Shown: one piece after another, positions 52,393 to 61,820 of the stretch
Layout: the number at the start of each line of letters is the position of its first letter
Numbering within the stretch: the stretch's first letter is position 1
Origin: Heliomarina baculiformis
GTDB lineage: Bacteria > Pseudomonadota > Alphaproteobacteria > Rhodobacterales > Rhodobacteraceae
NCBI RefSeq assembly: GCF_019966545.1
Contig: NZ_JAIMIC010000011.1
Coordinates: 1-64,000 of the forward strand
Length of the DNA: 64,000 nucleotides
Direction of reading: 5' to 3'
The notes under the pieces: model-generated
Database searches by the model: none
Told to the model about the DNA's origin: nothing
Seen by the model: the letters and a program-made list of their open reading frames with translations, nothing else
Position numbers and translations under genes: made by a program

Positions 52393-53229
52393 ATGTCCTC
52401 TATTCTCACGAACAACTCGGCAATGACCGCGTTGCAAACTCTGCAATCCATCAACAAGAACCTTGAATCCACTCAGAGCCGTATCTCTTCGGGTCTGCAG
52501 ATCTCTTCGGGCAAGGACAACGCTGCTTACTTCTCGATCTCCGAGACGATGAAGGGCGACTCGTCCATGTACAAAGCGATTGATGAAGGCCTGACGCTTC
52601 AGAAAAACTCTGTTGCAACCGCCCGCCTTGGCGCGGAAACGGTTCAGGAAGTGGCAAGCTTGTTCGCAGAGCGTGTTGCCTTTGCACAGGGCGGCACTGC
52701 AGAAGTACGTGCAGACATCCAAAACGAACTGGATGAACTGGTTGCACGTATCAACACGTCGATCTCGCAGGCTACCTTCAACGGCACCAGCCTTGTCGAA
52801 GGTACCGCGACCGTGACGGTAGTGACCGGTATCAGCCGCAGCGCGGCAGGTTCGATCTCGACCACCACGATCACATTCAGCCAACAGGACCTTGGCGCTA
52901 TCGCCTCGACCCTGGGCGCGATCGACCTGACCACCGCATCGACCACGGCACTTATGCAGACCGCGCTGCAAGAGGCAGAGACCCAGCTTGACGCTGCTAT
53001 CGTTTCAGCAACCGCGCTCGGCATCGCCGAAAAGTCGATCGAAACCCAGAAAGAATTCCTGGGTGCACTGACCGATACACTGGATAGTGGCGTCGGTTCG
53101 ATGGTCGACGCTGATATGGAGCAGGAAGCGGCACGTCTGCAGTCTCTCCAGGTTCAGCAGCAGCTGGCCACGCAATCGCTCTCGATTGCGAACCAGGCGC
53201 CACAGAATATCCTGAGCCTGTTCCGTTAA
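52393..53229 (+). CDS. fliC: Flagellin
   Basis: 278 residues, a short flagellin. D0/D1 ends are typical: ILTNNSAMTALQTLQSINKN, then RISSGLQISSGKDNAAYFSI, and the C-terminal LQVQQQLATQSLSIANQ. The central variable part is short and Thr/Ser-rich (GISRSAAGSISTTTITF), offering O-glycosylation targets. Only flagellin gene in the window. It is followed by two hairpins, flaF and flbT. Confidence 0.97.
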   Translation: MSSILTNNSAMTALQTLQSINKNLESTQSRISSGLQISSGKDNAAYFSISETMKGDSSMYKAIDEGLTLQKNSVATARLGAETVQEVASLFAERVAFAQGGTAEVRADIQNELDELVARINTSISQATFNGTSLVEGTATVTVVTGISRSAAGSISTTTITFSQQDLGAIASTLGAIDLTTASTTALMQTALQEAETQLDAAIVSATALGIAEKSIETQKEFLGALTDTLDSGVGSMVDADMEQEAARLQSLQVQQQLATQSLSIANQAPQNILSLFR

Positions 53230-53247
53230 CAGACCAGGATCACTGGC

Positions 53248-53294
53248 TTACGCTTAGGCGTAACATAAGACCGGTCGGGCCCGTATGCGGGCCC
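53248..53294 (+). terminator. Two tandem hairpins after fliC
   Basis: TTACGC, TTAG, GCGTAA at 53248-53263 and GGGCCCG, TATG, CGGGCCC at 53277-53294, the latter followed by TT. They lie between the fliC stop (53229) and flaF (53393). The tail is not T-rich enough for a classic terminator, so they may also act as an mRNA 3' stabiliser or attenuator. Confidence 0.5.
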
Positions 53295-53392
53295 TTCCAC
53301 AAGTTGGGGCACGATTCATAACGCACTTCCGTACACGGAAGGCACATACAACGACCAGTCCGTACAGAAAGTGCGGCAAGGAAAGGCAGAAT

Positions 53393-53791
53393 ATGAGCAT
53401 TAATGCTTATCGGCGCACGCTCCGAGAAGTTGAGACGCCGCGTCAAATCGAACGTCGCTTGTTATCCACGGTTACGGGACGAATGGAACAAATGGCAGAC
53501 AAATTCGACAACGCCGAAAGTTCCTATGAAAGATTAGTGATACTGGCGACCGGGTTACGCGCCGCATTGGCAGAGAACCAGCGGCTCTGGAGCGCCATGA
53601 AATACGATCTCACGGACGAGGGGAACAATCTTCCGCATGAGCTTCGCGCCAGACTTTTGTCGCTGGCGATCTGGGTCGAAAAGACCACCTCAAATATTCT
53701 TGGCGGCACCGCCGGCGTCCGCGCCCTGACCACCGTCAACAACAATATCATCGAGGCGCTGACAGTTCAGCAATTGAGAGAGAGCGCGTAA
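53393..53791 (+). CDS. flaF: Flagellin synthesis/secretion factor FlaF
   Basis: 132 residues from the ATG at 53393 (AAGGAAAGG upstream). It has the family core INAYRRTLREVETPRQIERR and NEQ-like helices to LSLAIWVEKTTSNIL. In Caulobacter FlaF is needed for flagellin translation and secretion, opposing FlbT. Paired with flbT 3 bases downstream. Confidence 0.9.
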   Translation: MSINAYRRTLREVETPRQIERRLLSTVTGRMEQMADKFDNAESSYERLVILATGLRAALAENQRLWSAMKYDLTDEGNNLPHELRARLLSLAIWVEKTTSNILGGTAGVRALTTVNNNIIEALTVQQLRESA

Positions 53792-53794
53792 ACC

Positions 53795-54238
53795 ATGGCA
53801 CTTAAACTCACCCTCAAACCCTACGAAAGAATAATCGTTAACGGCTGCCCGATGCGCAATTCGGGCCGCCGCCACACCATCATCATCGAGGAAAAGGCCG
53901 ATGTGGTCCGCGGCAAGGATTTGTTGGACACGTCATCGGCGGTAACCTCGGTCAGCAAGGTCTACTATCTGGTTCAGACCGCGCTCACCCGGGCGGACCT
54001 GCGCGAAAAGCTGATCCCAACCATCCAGAAAAGCCTTGCCGAGTTGGCGACAGTCTTTGGTCCGTCGCGTGTCCACCACATTTTCGAGGCCGCGAACTAT
54101 GTGAGCTGTTCTGACTATTACAAGGCGCTGCGTGAATTGCGTCCGGTGCTGGACTACGAACGCATGCTGATGAACGATATCGCCGCGCCAACCCGTGTCG
54201 AAGCGGAAGAGCCGGACGTGGAGAAAATTCGGGCATGA
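53795..54238 (+). CDS. flbT: Flagellin translation repressor FlbT
   Basis: 147 residues. Family hallmarks ALKLTLKPYERIIVNG, KDLLDTSSAVTSVSKVYYLV and NYVSCSDYYKALRELRPVL are present. FlbT binds flagellin mRNA and limits its translation until export is ready. The stop overlaps the next start by 4 bases. Confidence 0.93.
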   Translation: MALKLTLKPYERIIVNGCPMRNSGRRHTIIIEEKADVVRGKDLLDTSSAVTSVSKVYYLVQTALTRADLREKLIPTIQKSLAELATVFGPSRVHHIFEAANYVSCSDYYKALRELRPVLDYERMLMNDIAAPTRVEAEEPDVEKIRA

Positions 54239-55059
54239 TTCCGATCAGCGCATCATCGAGTCTGTTGGGTCTGAAAATCGCGGACGCGACCAAGGATACG
54301 CAGATAGAAACGATCAAGAACACGGCCCAACACGGCCGTGCCATTGAGACATTTCTTGAACGGATCGGTGATGTAGAAACTGTCGACCAGCTTGTCGATG
54401 ACTATGAACTCTACACCTTCGTTATGAAAGCCTTTGATTTAGAGGACCAGATCTTTGGCAAGGCGATGATCAAGTCGATCCTGAAAAGCGACATCGAGGA
54501 TGATGAGTCACTGATCAACAAGCTGACCGACAGCCGTTTCAAGGACCTCTACGAAGTTATGGGTTTTGGCAACGGCGGTACCACGAACATCAATACCTTG
54601 CTGCCGACCTGGCAGAACGAAATGGTCGAGCGGTACACCAACACCATCTTTGTGAACAACCAGGCCGACCAGAACGAAACGGTCGCCACCGCGCTCGAGT
54701 TTCGAGCCAAAGCCGCCGATGTCCAGAATCCCTTCGATATCCTGAAAGACAAGGAAATGGCGTCTTTCATGCGGACGGCACTTGGTTTTCCTGCTGCGAT
54801 GGCGCAGGTCGATATCGACCGACAGGCCAAGTTCATCGAAGAAGCCTACGACCTGTCCAAGCTGCAAGACCCGGAAGAAGTCGAAAAGCTGATCAAGCGT
54901 TTCACGATCATTTCGGATGCCAAGGACGGGTCCAACGTCGCCAACAATCCAATCGTCCAGATGATGAGCGGTGCGACATCGATCGGGTCGGGACGCTTTG
55001 TGCCGATCACGCTCAACATCAGCACAATCGATTTTGCTTCGCTGAAAGCCTATCGCTGA
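54235..55059 (+). CDS. DUF1217 flagellar-locus protein
   Basis: 274 residues, mostly helical, with repeated KxLTDSRF-type segments (SLINKLTDSRFKDLYEVMGF). DUF1217 proteins occur near flbT/flaF in alphaproteobacteria and one is flagellum-associated; the function is not settled. Coupled to flbT by an ATGA overlap. Converges on fliG across a strong hairpin. Confidence 0.82.
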   Translation: MIPISASSSLLGLKIADATKDTQIETIKNTAQHGRAIETFLERIGDVETVDQLVDDYELYTFVMKAFDLEDQIFGKAMIKSILKSDIEDDESLINKLTDSRFKDLYEVMGFGNGGTTNINTLLPTWQNEMVERYTNTIFVNNQADQNETVATALEFRAKAADVQNPFDILKDKEMASFMRTALGFPAAMAQVDIDRQAKFIEEAYDLSKLQDPEEVEKLIKRFTIISDAKDGSNVANNPIVQMMSGATSIGSGRFVPITLNISTIDFASLKAYR

Positions 55060-55084
55060 GACCGCGCCTCTGCCCGGTCTCAGC
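55055..55084. terminator. Bidirectional terminator between the DUF1217 gene and fliG
   Basis: Perfect 10-bp stem GCTGAGACCG/CGGTCTCAGC with a 10-base loop. It overlaps the DUF1217 stop codon and is followed by TAAACTTC. Well placed for converging transcripts. Confidence 0.6.
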
Positions 55085-55095
55085 TAAACTTCTGA

Positions 55096-56151
55096 TCAGT
55101 CGATGAAATCATCCTCTTCATCATCCGATGGCAAGGAGATCACATCCTCTTCGGCCAGTTCCTTGGCGTAATCGACCATGGCGGATTGCGCCTCGCGGAC
55201 GTGACGGCCACGTACCGGCCCCATGTTTTCCATTTCGTCGACCAGCATGTCGCGCGACCGGCCCGGCAGAACGTCGAGGAAATAGTTGCGCACTTCCTCG
55301 CTGGCGCCACGCAGGGCCAGCGGCAGCGTCGTTCCCGGAACGCCACGCATCACGCGGGCAAGGGACATACCGTCCAGCTTGATGAGGTCGTCGAAGGTGA
55401 ACATCTTCTGCTTGATGTTGCCAAAGGCTTCGGGCACGCGTTTTTCCAGCTCGGGCGCGATTGCATCGAACGTATCCCGGTCGAACTTGTTGAGCAGTTC
55501 AGCCATATGCTGCTGCATGTCCTGACCGTTTGATTCCAGCGCCGAGCCCATGAGATCCGTTTTCAGCGTTTCTTCGATTTCCTTCATCAGATCCTGGGGT
55601 ACAGCGTCCATACGGATCATCCGTTCGACAACGTCCTGCATTTTTTCGGTTCCCATAAGCGGGAGAACCTTGGCGGCGACGTCGACTTTCACATTCGTCA
55701 GGATCGCAGCGACCGTCTGGACATGTTCGCCCTTGAGATAGCTCGCGATGACGTTTTCGTTGATCGTGCTGAAACGGTCCCAGAGATCGCGGACCTTCAA
55801 TGGACCAGAGATATCCTTGAGAATTCCGTCCACCTGTTCGCCCGGCAGGAAGTTCCGCAGAAGACGTTCGGCGACCGAGAAAGATCCTACAATGGCTCCG
55901 CCATTCGCGGCGCTTTCGACGAATTCCGACAGCACCTTTTCGACCTGCGGCGAGTCGATGACACCCAGACGAGACATGGCGCGGGTGATTTTCTGAATCT
56001 CCATTTCATCGAGCTGCTGCATAAGCTCGGAACCGCGACGTTCGCCGAGGCAGAGAAAGAGAATGGCCGCTTTTTCGGGGCCTTTCAGACGCTTGCGACG
56101 CGGTTGCTCTGCTACTTCTGCATTCGCGCGCTTCATTGCTGCTACTGCCAT
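55096..56151 (-). CDS. fliG: Flagellar motor switch protein FliG
   Basis: 351 residues. Basic N-terminus, then PEKAAILFLCLGERRGSELM; middle motif SYLKGEHVQTVAAILTN and the EHPQT-like repeat; charged C-terminal torque helix (DVLPGRSRDMLVDEMENMG). Part of the C-ring that meets MotA. Last gene of the fliF-fliH-fliN-fliP-fliG strand. Confidence 0.96.
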   Translation of the reverse strand: MAVAAMKRANAEVAEQPRRKRLKGPEKAAILFLCLGERRGSELMQQLDEMEIQKITRAMSRLGVIDSPQVEKVLSEFVESAANGGAIVGSFSVAERLLRNFLPGEQVDGILKDISGPLKVRDLWDRFSTINENVIASYLKGEHVQTVAAILTNVKVDVAAKVLPLMGTEKMQDVVERMIRMDAVPQDLMKEIEETLKTDLMGSALESNGQDMQQHMAELLNKFDRDTFDAIAPELEKRVPEAFGNIKQKMFTFDDLIKLDGMSLARVMRGVPGTTLPLALRGASEEVRNYFLDVLPGRSRDMLVDEMENMGPVRGRHVREAQSAMVDYAKELAEEDVISLPSDDEEDDFID

Positions 56152-56172
56152 CGTCCCATCTCCATTTTAAAT

Positions 56173-57009
56173 CTAATTCCCCGACATCGGCAGGTAACCT
56201 TCCATCAGGCTGCCGGCGAGCATGTACCAACCGTCGATCAGCACGAAAAAAATCACTTTGAACGGCAAGGATACCAGCACGGGCGGCAGCATCATCATGC
56301 CTGCGCTCATCAGGATCGACGCGACGATCAGGTCAATTGCGATGAACGGCAGATAGATCAAGAACCCGATCGAAAATGCCCGGCGCAACTCCGAGATCAT
56401 GAAACCTGGCACCAGCGTGCGCCAGCTTGCCGCCTCGGCACTGGTGGCCGTTTCAGTCGCTTCTTCGGCGCCTTCGCTGCGGGCCGCGATATTCTCGAAA
56501 AGCGCGATATCCTTTTCGCGAGTGTTTGCATACATGAACCGTTTGAACGGTTCCCCGATGCGCGCCAGCGCCTGTTCCTCGGTGATCGCGTTGTCGATCA
56601 GGGGCTGCACGCCGCCGTCCCAAGCGTCCTCAAATACCGGCTGCATGACGAAGAAGGTCATGAACAAAGCCATCGACGACAGTACCATGTTGGGCGGCGT
56701 CTGGTTCAACCCGAGAGCCGATCGGAGCATCGAAAACACGATAACGAAACGCGTAAAGCTGGTCATCACGACAAGAAGACCGGGCGCAATCGACAGCACC
56801 GTCATCAGCGCGATCAACTGAATGATGCGTCCCGAAAGGCTGGCCTGTTCGTCGGAACCGGCAGGTGCGTCGCTTATCGCGTCAGAAATCGAAGACAAGA
56901 GCCCCCCTGCCCCGTCCTGCGCAAAACCCGGGGAAGCCATAGCCATAAGGGCAGCTGCAACAAGGACGGGAACGCCCCATTGCAGGGCCGCAGGCAAGGG
57001 GCGATTCAT
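56173..57009 (-). CDS. fliP: Flagellar export gate protein FliP
   Basis: 278 residues. Signal peptide 1-30 and four membrane helices; family motifs LNQTPPNMVLSSMALFMT and ISELRRAFSIGFLIYLPFIAIDL (in two pieces) are clear. FliP is a core gate component with FliQ and FliR. Seven bases after fliN. Confidence 0.97.
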   Translation of the reverse strand: MNRPLPAALQWGVPVLVAAALMAMASPGFAQDGAGGLLSSISDAISDAPAGSDEQASLSGRIIQLIALMTVLSIAPGLLVVMTSFTRFVIVFSMLRSALGLNQTPPNMVLSSMALFMTFFVMQPVFEDAWDGGVQPLIDNAITEEQALARIGEPFKRFMYANTREKDIALFENIAARSEGAEEATETATSAEAASWRTLVPGFMISELRRAFSIGFLIYLPFIAIDLIVASILMSAGMMMLPPVLVSLPFKVIFFVLIDGWYMLAGSLMEGYLPMSGN

Positions 57010-57016
57010 CTCCGCG

Positions 57017-57376
57017 TCATTCTCCGGGGATGTAGTCTTTGACGATCTCGGTCAGCGAAACACCAAGCCGGTCGTCCTGAAGCTTTACAAGATCGCCGCG
57101 CGCCACGAGACGGTCGTTGATCATGACTTCGACGGGATCGCCGATCTTCTTGTCGAGCTCGATGATCGATCCACGTGTCAGCTTGAGCAGTTGCGAAATC
57201 GGCATCCGGCTACGGCCCAGAACGATCTGCACCTGTAAGCCGACATTGAGCATTGCATCTATGTTACGACCTTCGGAAGGCGGTGCCTCTCCGCTTTCAG
57301 GGATGTCGCCGCCGAGGATGCCGGGGTTTGCCGTGGCCACGGTTTCTTGCTCTGTGGTTTCTGTTTCGTCACTCAC
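57017..57376 (-). CDS. fliN: Flagellar motor switch protein FliN
   Basis: 119 residues. SpoA domain at 40-115 with LNVGLQVQIVLGRSRMPISQ and LKLTRGSIIELDKKIGDPVE. The N-terminal 40 residues are acidic and disordered. C-ring component. Overlaps fliH by 4 bases. Confidence 0.95.
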   Translation of the reverse strand: MSDETETTEQETVATANPGILGGDIPESGEAPPSEGRNIDAMLNVGLQVQIVLGRSRMPISQLLKLTRGSIIELDKKIGDPVEVMINDRLVARGDLVKLQDDRLGVSLTEIVKDYIPGE

Positions 57377-58074
57377 GCGAGTTTCTCCTCATCGGGGCCG
57401 TGGCCCTTGCTGTCATCTGCCGGAGTTTTCTGTTCGCCTTCGGGCAAAAGCGCCGCGGCCCTGAGCGCCGTCAGAATGCGTTCGCAGATCAATCCAAAAC
57501 TGTATTGCATGAACCCGTTGTCCCACTCGACCCGGGCGTCTCCGAGTTCGAGTTCCGGATCGGGCAAGATTTCAACGCGGCCGTTATGGCCAAGTTGACG
57601 TGCGCTTTCCTCGAGCTTTTCAGCCATCTCCTCGCATGCAACGGGGGAGAGGTAGATACGCAGGGCCGATGTCCCAAGAGCCACGGCCAGTGCAGCGCGG
57701 ACTTCTGTTTCCGCGCGAACGCGAGCGCGCGTGTCCATAACTTCGGGGACGATCTTTTCGAATACCGCCAGCACAAAAGACAACACCTGCTTTTCCAGCG
57801 CCGATACGTATTCATCCGCGGTCCGGAACATGGAATCGATGCCCGAAGCGACCTCTTCAAGCGCCTTTACCTTGCGCAGCCTGTCCGTTTCAGCTGCCTC
57901 GGCGGCCGCTTCCTGCCTGCCGATTCCCCTGCCCGCATCGAAACCTTCCTTACGGGCGCGTTCCACGGCTTCATTCAGATCTTCGGGCGTGTAGCAGGCG
58001 CGCTGCTTCCGAAGAACCTCAAGATGTTCCAGTTCGATTTCCTGATCAAAGTCGCGTTCAAAGATCTTGTTCAT
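57373..58074 (-). CDS. fliH: Flagellar export regulator FliH-like protein
   Basis: 233 residues. FliH pattern: N-terminal charged helix, Ala/Glu-rich coiled coil with GxxxG-type spacing (ARKEGFDAGRGIGRQEAAAE), and a C-terminal conserved part (VEWDNGFMQYSFGLICERIL). FliH inhibits FliI ATPase and links export to the C-ring; fliI itself is not in the window. Six bases after fliF. Confidence 0.85.
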   Translation of the reverse strand: MNKIFERDFDQEIELEHLEVLRKQRACYTPEDLNEAVERARKEGFDAGRGIGRQEAAAEAAETDRLRKVKALEEVASGIDSMFRTADEYVSALEKQVLSFVLAVFEKIVPEVMDTRARVRAETEVRAALAVALGTSALRIYLSPVACEEMAEKLEESARQLGHNGRVEILPDPELELGDARVEWDNGFMQYSFGLICERILTALRAAALLPEGEQKTPADDSKGHGPDEEKLA

Positions 58075-58080
58075 GACCTA

Positions 58081-59778
58081 TCAGTCCTCTGCCAGCCACG
58101 ATTTTACGACCCGAAGGGATTCCTCGGGATGTTGTTCGAGCGTCTGGCCGACGGTATCGATCCAGCCGCGATTGACGCCGCCGGCTACCGATGCCAGCCG
58201 CACAAGTTCAGGGGCTTCGCCGGTCGGGGGCAGAACCGTGCCGGTATGCGCGACACCCGGCGCCGCGACTTGCGTCACGTTTCCTGCAGGCGCCGCCTGG
58301 CTCGCGACGGCGACTTCGGTTTTCGTTCCTGCGCGTTCTGAGTCATTGCCGATGGCGGGTGCCGGTCCTGCGAGGGCAAGCCCCCCTGCCCCACCGGATT
58401 CCTGCATCTGGCGCATCAGCGGACGCACACCCAGAATAAGGATCAGGCTGACCAGACCAAGCGCGAGCATGCCGCGCAGGATCGACGTGAAGTTTTCCGA
58501 CAGAAGTTGGGCAACCGACAGGTTCGACGGGTCACCGACATCCATGGAATAGTCCATGAAACGAAGGCTATCGACGGAAACGATATCGCCCCGCGCTTCC
58601 TCGAACCCGACCGCCGATTTCACGAGCTCCTCAAGTCTGGCAAGTTCTTCCGGCGTGCGCTGCTCATACGCGACCTCACCGTCCGAAGCGACATTATAGA
58701 TCCCGTTGACCAGCACGGCGACCGAGATGCGCTTGACCTCACCGGGTTCGCGAACGGTTTCGCTCTCGGTATTGCCGATTTCATAGTTCACGATCTCACG
58801 CGTGCGTTCGCTGGAGTTGGTTTCGCCGCCGCCCTGGACATCATCGGCCAGTTCCGCCGGGATATTCCCGTTGACGCCGACTTCACCCTCGGCAATGTCA
58901 CGATCTTCGCGGGTCTCTTCCTGGGTCTCGGTCGAGCGAACAACCTGCTGCGCGGGATCAAAGCTTCTTTGGCGAACGACCTCGCGCTCGGACGTCAGAT
59001 CGACGCTGACCTGAACACGCGCATTCCCGGCACCGACACGGGCGGACAGCATGGCCGCGATGTTGCGCGCCATGCGCTCCTCTATGCCTGTACGAACAGA
59101 CTGAAGAGTGATGTCGCTGGTGCTGTCGCCCTCTTCTGCAAGAATAGTTTCGCCGCTGGCAGAAAGTACAGTGACCCTGCCCGACGACAGGTCGGGAACG
59201 GCCGCCGCGACAAGCGCCCGGATGGCATGCCCCTGACGGCGACTGATGTTGCTGCTTGCCGCGCCACGCACAATGACCGAGGCGCTCGGCTCGGGGCGCT
59301 CACGCGAGAAAGCTTCACGCTCGGGCATGACGAGATGCACACGCGCAGCTGCAACGCCATCGATTGTCTGAATGGACCGGGCCAGCTCGCCCTCTAGCGC
59401 CCGAAGCCGGTTCACGCGCTGCAGGAAAGAGTTCATGCCCAACCCGCTCTGATCATCGAAGAGTTCCCAGCCCGGTGTGCCATCACCGGGCAGACCCTGC
59501 TCCGCAAGCGCCATCCTTGCGCGAGGCAGAGATTCGCGCGGCACGCTGACCGTCGATCCGGCATCATCGAGACGCACATCGAAACCGGCCTGCTCAAGCG
59601 TGTCGACCACGCCGTTTGCAGCCGAGGGGCTAAGCCCGCCGTAGAGCTCGACAAAATCTGGCGCCATTACAAGCCGCATCCCGACGAACAGCGCGACCAG
59701 AAGGGCCAGACCGGTGCCGCCCAGGATTGCCAGACGCGCCCCGCCCAGAGACTTCAGGTTATCCAGAATTGGTTTCAA
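58081..59778 (-). CDS. fliF: Flagellar MS-ring protein FliF
   Basis: 565 residues. Membrane helices at about 17-37 and 437-457; the ring-building motifs follow (VVDTLEQAGFDVRLDD, NSFLQRVNRLRALEGELARS, RARVHLVMPERE-like) and a C-terminal tail that binds FliG (WLAED end). First gene of this operon, divergent from fliL. Confidence 0.97.
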   Translation of the reverse strand: MKPILDNLKSLGGARLAILGGTGLALLVALFVGMRLVMAPDFVELYGGLSPSAANGVVDTLEQAGFDVRLDDAGSTVSVPRESLPRARMALAEQGLPGDGTPGWELFDDQSGLGMNSFLQRVNRLRALEGELARSIQTIDGVAAARVHLVMPEREAFSRERPEPSASVIVRGAASSNISRRQGHAIRALVAAAVPDLSSGRVTVLSASGETILAEEGDSTSDITLQSVRTGIEERMARNIAAMLSARVGAGNARVQVSVDLTSEREVVRQRSFDPAQQVVRSTETQEETREDRDIAEGEVGVNGNIPAELADDVQGGGETNSSERTREIVNYEIGNTESETVREPGEVKRISVAVLVNGIYNVASDGEVAYEQRTPEELARLEELVKSAVGFEEARGDIVSVDSLRFMDYSMDVGDPSNLSVAQLLSENFTSILRGMLALGLVSLILILGVRPLMRQMQESGGAGGLALAGPAPAIGNDSERAGTKTEVAVASQAAPAGNVTQVAAPGVAHTGTVLPPTGEAPELVRLASVAGGVNRGWIDTVGQTLEQHPEESLRVVKSWLAED

Positions 59779-59830
59779 GCAGCGCGCCTCGGCTATTGGA
59801 CTCGAAGAATATAAAAAGATTTAACCGAAA

Positions 59831-59839
59831 CTATTCTTG
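59831..59839 (+). promoter_or_regulatory. CTATTCTTG element upstream of fliL
   Basis: CTATTCTTG lies 93 bases before the fliL start in the divergent fliF-fliL region. A related TATACTTGCA follows at 59865-59874. Confidence 0.4.
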
Positions 59840-59931
59840 AAGATCAAGTAAAGATGTTAATATTATACTTGCACAATTACTGCAAAAACGCGATATTATT
59901 CTTAATTACACATGGTCTCGACAGGCTCAAA

Positions 59932-60513
59932 ATGGCAGCGGAAACAGACTCGCACCCTTCGGACAGTATAAGTCTGGGCAAAAAGCTTGGGATTTACCTG
60001 CTGTTGCTGGTGCTTGGCTGTGTCGGCGCTATTGGCGGCCTTATGCTGTCGCCCGGGCGGGACGATGTAATTGCAGGCATTTTGGGCACAAAGACAGAGG
60101 TCGAAGCCGAGGAAGATCACGGCGAGGTCGAAACGGCGGAAACGGCGCATGGAACGGACGATGGCCATGGTTCTCCGTCTGACGCAGAACCGGCGATGAC
60201 TGTTTCGCCGTTCCGGGAAATCATCGTGAACATCAATGCGACGACAGCAACCGGGCGTACCACCAGCCGTTTCATGAAGCTGAACATCGCAATGGTGTAT
60301 GATCCAAAGATTGCAGGGTCGGAACGCGTGGAACAACGGCGTTTATTCTTGCGGGATTCCTTTCAGGATTATCTTCGCCAGTTGAACGAGCGTGACCTGC
60401 GCGGGTCCATCGGATTGATCACCATCAAACAGGAATTGCTGCACCGTGCCCGCACCATCACCGAAAGCGATTCACCGCAGGAAATGCTCGTTTCGGATCT
60501 GATTGTTCAATAA
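59932..60513 (+). CDS. fliL: Flagellar basal body-associated protein FliL
   Basis: 193 residues from the ATG at 59932. One membrane helix (about 20-42), an acidic His-rich linker, then the FliL core ending in RRLFLRDSFQDYLRQLNERDLRG. Located next to fliM, as is common. Stop is one base before the fliM start. Confidence 0.9.
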   Translation: MAAETDSHPSDSISLGKKLGIYLLLLVLGCVGAIGGLMLSPGRDDVIAGILGTKTEVEAEEDHGEVETAETAHGTDDGHGSPSDAEPAMTVSPFREIIVNINATTATGRTTSRFMKLNIAMVYDPKIAGSERVEQRRLFLRDSFQDYLRQLNERDLRGSIGLITIKQELLHRARTITESDSPQEMLVSDLIVQ

Positions 60514-60514
60514 C

Positions 60515-61474
60515 ATGGCTCAGACACAGACATCCCCACAGATCGATACGTCCTCGTCCGAAAGGGTCGAGGAACTGATCATCCGCTCGGCAAGCACGAG
60601 CCACCAGAGGCTCCCGGTGCTCGAAGTGCTGTTCGACCGCTTTGCGCTGGCACTTGGTCCGGTAATGAAAAGCTATTGTTCGGGAACCGGCGCAGAAGCC
60701 TCGCTTGAAAGCTTCGAATACATGTCCTGCGGCGCGGCATTGGAAAGCCTGCCAACCGACGAATTGCCTCTCGTCGTTTCGGTGCTTCCATGGGGCGCGC
60801 CAATCGGTGTGGTCATCGACCCAAAGCTTCTTTTCACCACGCTCGAAATCAACCTCGGCGGCCGCATGGTCAGCCAGAGCAACTGGACCCCGCGCGCATA
60901 TTCAGCAATTGAAAAACGTCTCGGAATCCGGCTTTGCGAAACCGTGCTATACGAATTGACCGCCGCATTCAGTCAGGTCAGCGAGATCGATTTCGAAATT
61001 GAACGCGCCGAAACCAGCCCGCACACAATGGTGCTGGCGCAACCGGCAGCGGCCTGCATCAAGCTGGTCATGAAGATCGTTTTTGAAGATGACCGTGGCG
61101 GCGTTCTGACCTTTGTGCTGCCCCATTCCTCGTTTGAAGAAATCCGCCATATCCTTGCCCAGCCGTTTCGCGGCGGTCAACTGGGCGGTGACAGTTCATG
61201 GCGGGAACTTATTACGGAAACATTGTCGGGTACGGATGTAACCGTCGATGCAGTGCTGCATGAACCGGAAATTCAACTACACGACATTCTTGGTTGGAAA
61301 CCGGGCCAAGTTGTCGATCTTGGCATCCAGTCAGATCAGGAAGTGACCGTAAGCTGCGCAGAGCTGAAAATGTTCAACGCGGCCGTCGGACACAGAAGAA
61401 ATGGCGCTGTCGCGCTGCGTGTCACGCGGGACTTTAGTGAAAAGGAAGAACCTACAGATGTCGCTTTTGATTGA
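60515..61474 (+). CDS. fliM: Flagellar motor switch protein FliM
   Basis: 319 residues from the ATG at 60515; a TTG at 60503 is less likely. The central CheC-like part (PVLEVLFDRFALALGPVMKS, WTPRAYSAIEKRLGIRL) and the C-terminal SpoA domain are present. The usual N-terminal CheY-binding motif (EIDALL type) is not visible; the N-terminus reads MAQTQTSPQIDTSSSERV. Overlaps the next gene by 17 bases. Confidence 0.93.
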   Translation: MAQTQTSPQIDTSSSERVEELIIRSASTSHQRLPVLEVLFDRFALALGPVMKSYCSGTGAEASLESFEYMSCGAALESLPTDELPLVVSVLPWGAPIGVVIDPKLLFTTLEINLGGRMVSQSNWTPRAYSAIEKRLGIRLCETVLYELTAAFSQVSEIDFEIERAETSPHTMVLAQPAAACIKLVMKIVFEDDRGGVLTFVLPHSSFEEIRHILAQPFRGGQLGGDSSWRELITETLSGTDVTVDAVLHEPEIQLHDILGWKPGQVVDLGIQSDQEVTVSCAELKMFNAAVGHRRNGAVALRVTRDFSEKEEPTDVAFD

Positions 61475-61820
61475 TATTCTCATCCTCGCTCTTCTGGCTG
61501 GCGTGCTGGGCTATGCCTATCTGGTCGATCGTCGGGTTCGAAACCTCGTTGCCGTTTTGCGCGATCTTGAACCCGTCGTAGGTCAGTTTTCAGCCGCCGT
61601 GGATAAATCGGAAGATTCGGTTGCGGCCATGAAATCGGTAACCGAGTCCCTGCAGGAACAAAAAGCCGCCGCAGCGGCTGTGCCGCGCCAGACGGAGACC
61701 CCGTCGTTCCATTCGATCCGTCCCACGGCTCAGAAAAAACCGGCTGGCGTCGCGTCTGTTACCGGCAAAGCGGACATGGTGCGGAGCTTCTTTGACACTG
61801 TCCGGAGCCGCGAAGCATGA
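61458..61820 (+). CDS. Small single-helix membrane protein in the fliM-motE interval (DUF6468-like)
   Basis: 120 residues from the ATG at 61458 with AAAGGAAG upstream, overlapping fliM. One helix (3-22, LLIDILILALLAGVLGYAYL), a short coiled coil (35-75), then an Ala/Pro-rich tail. It resembles the DUF6468 proteins found in alphaproteobacterial flagellar loci. Function unknown; overlaps motE by 4 bases. Confidence 0.7.
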   Translation: MSLLIDILILALLAGVLGYAYLVDRRVRNLVAVLRDLEPVVGQFSAAVDKSEDSVAAMKSVTESLQEQKAAAAAVPRQTETPSFHSIRPTAQKKPAGVASVTGKADMVRSFFDTVRSREA

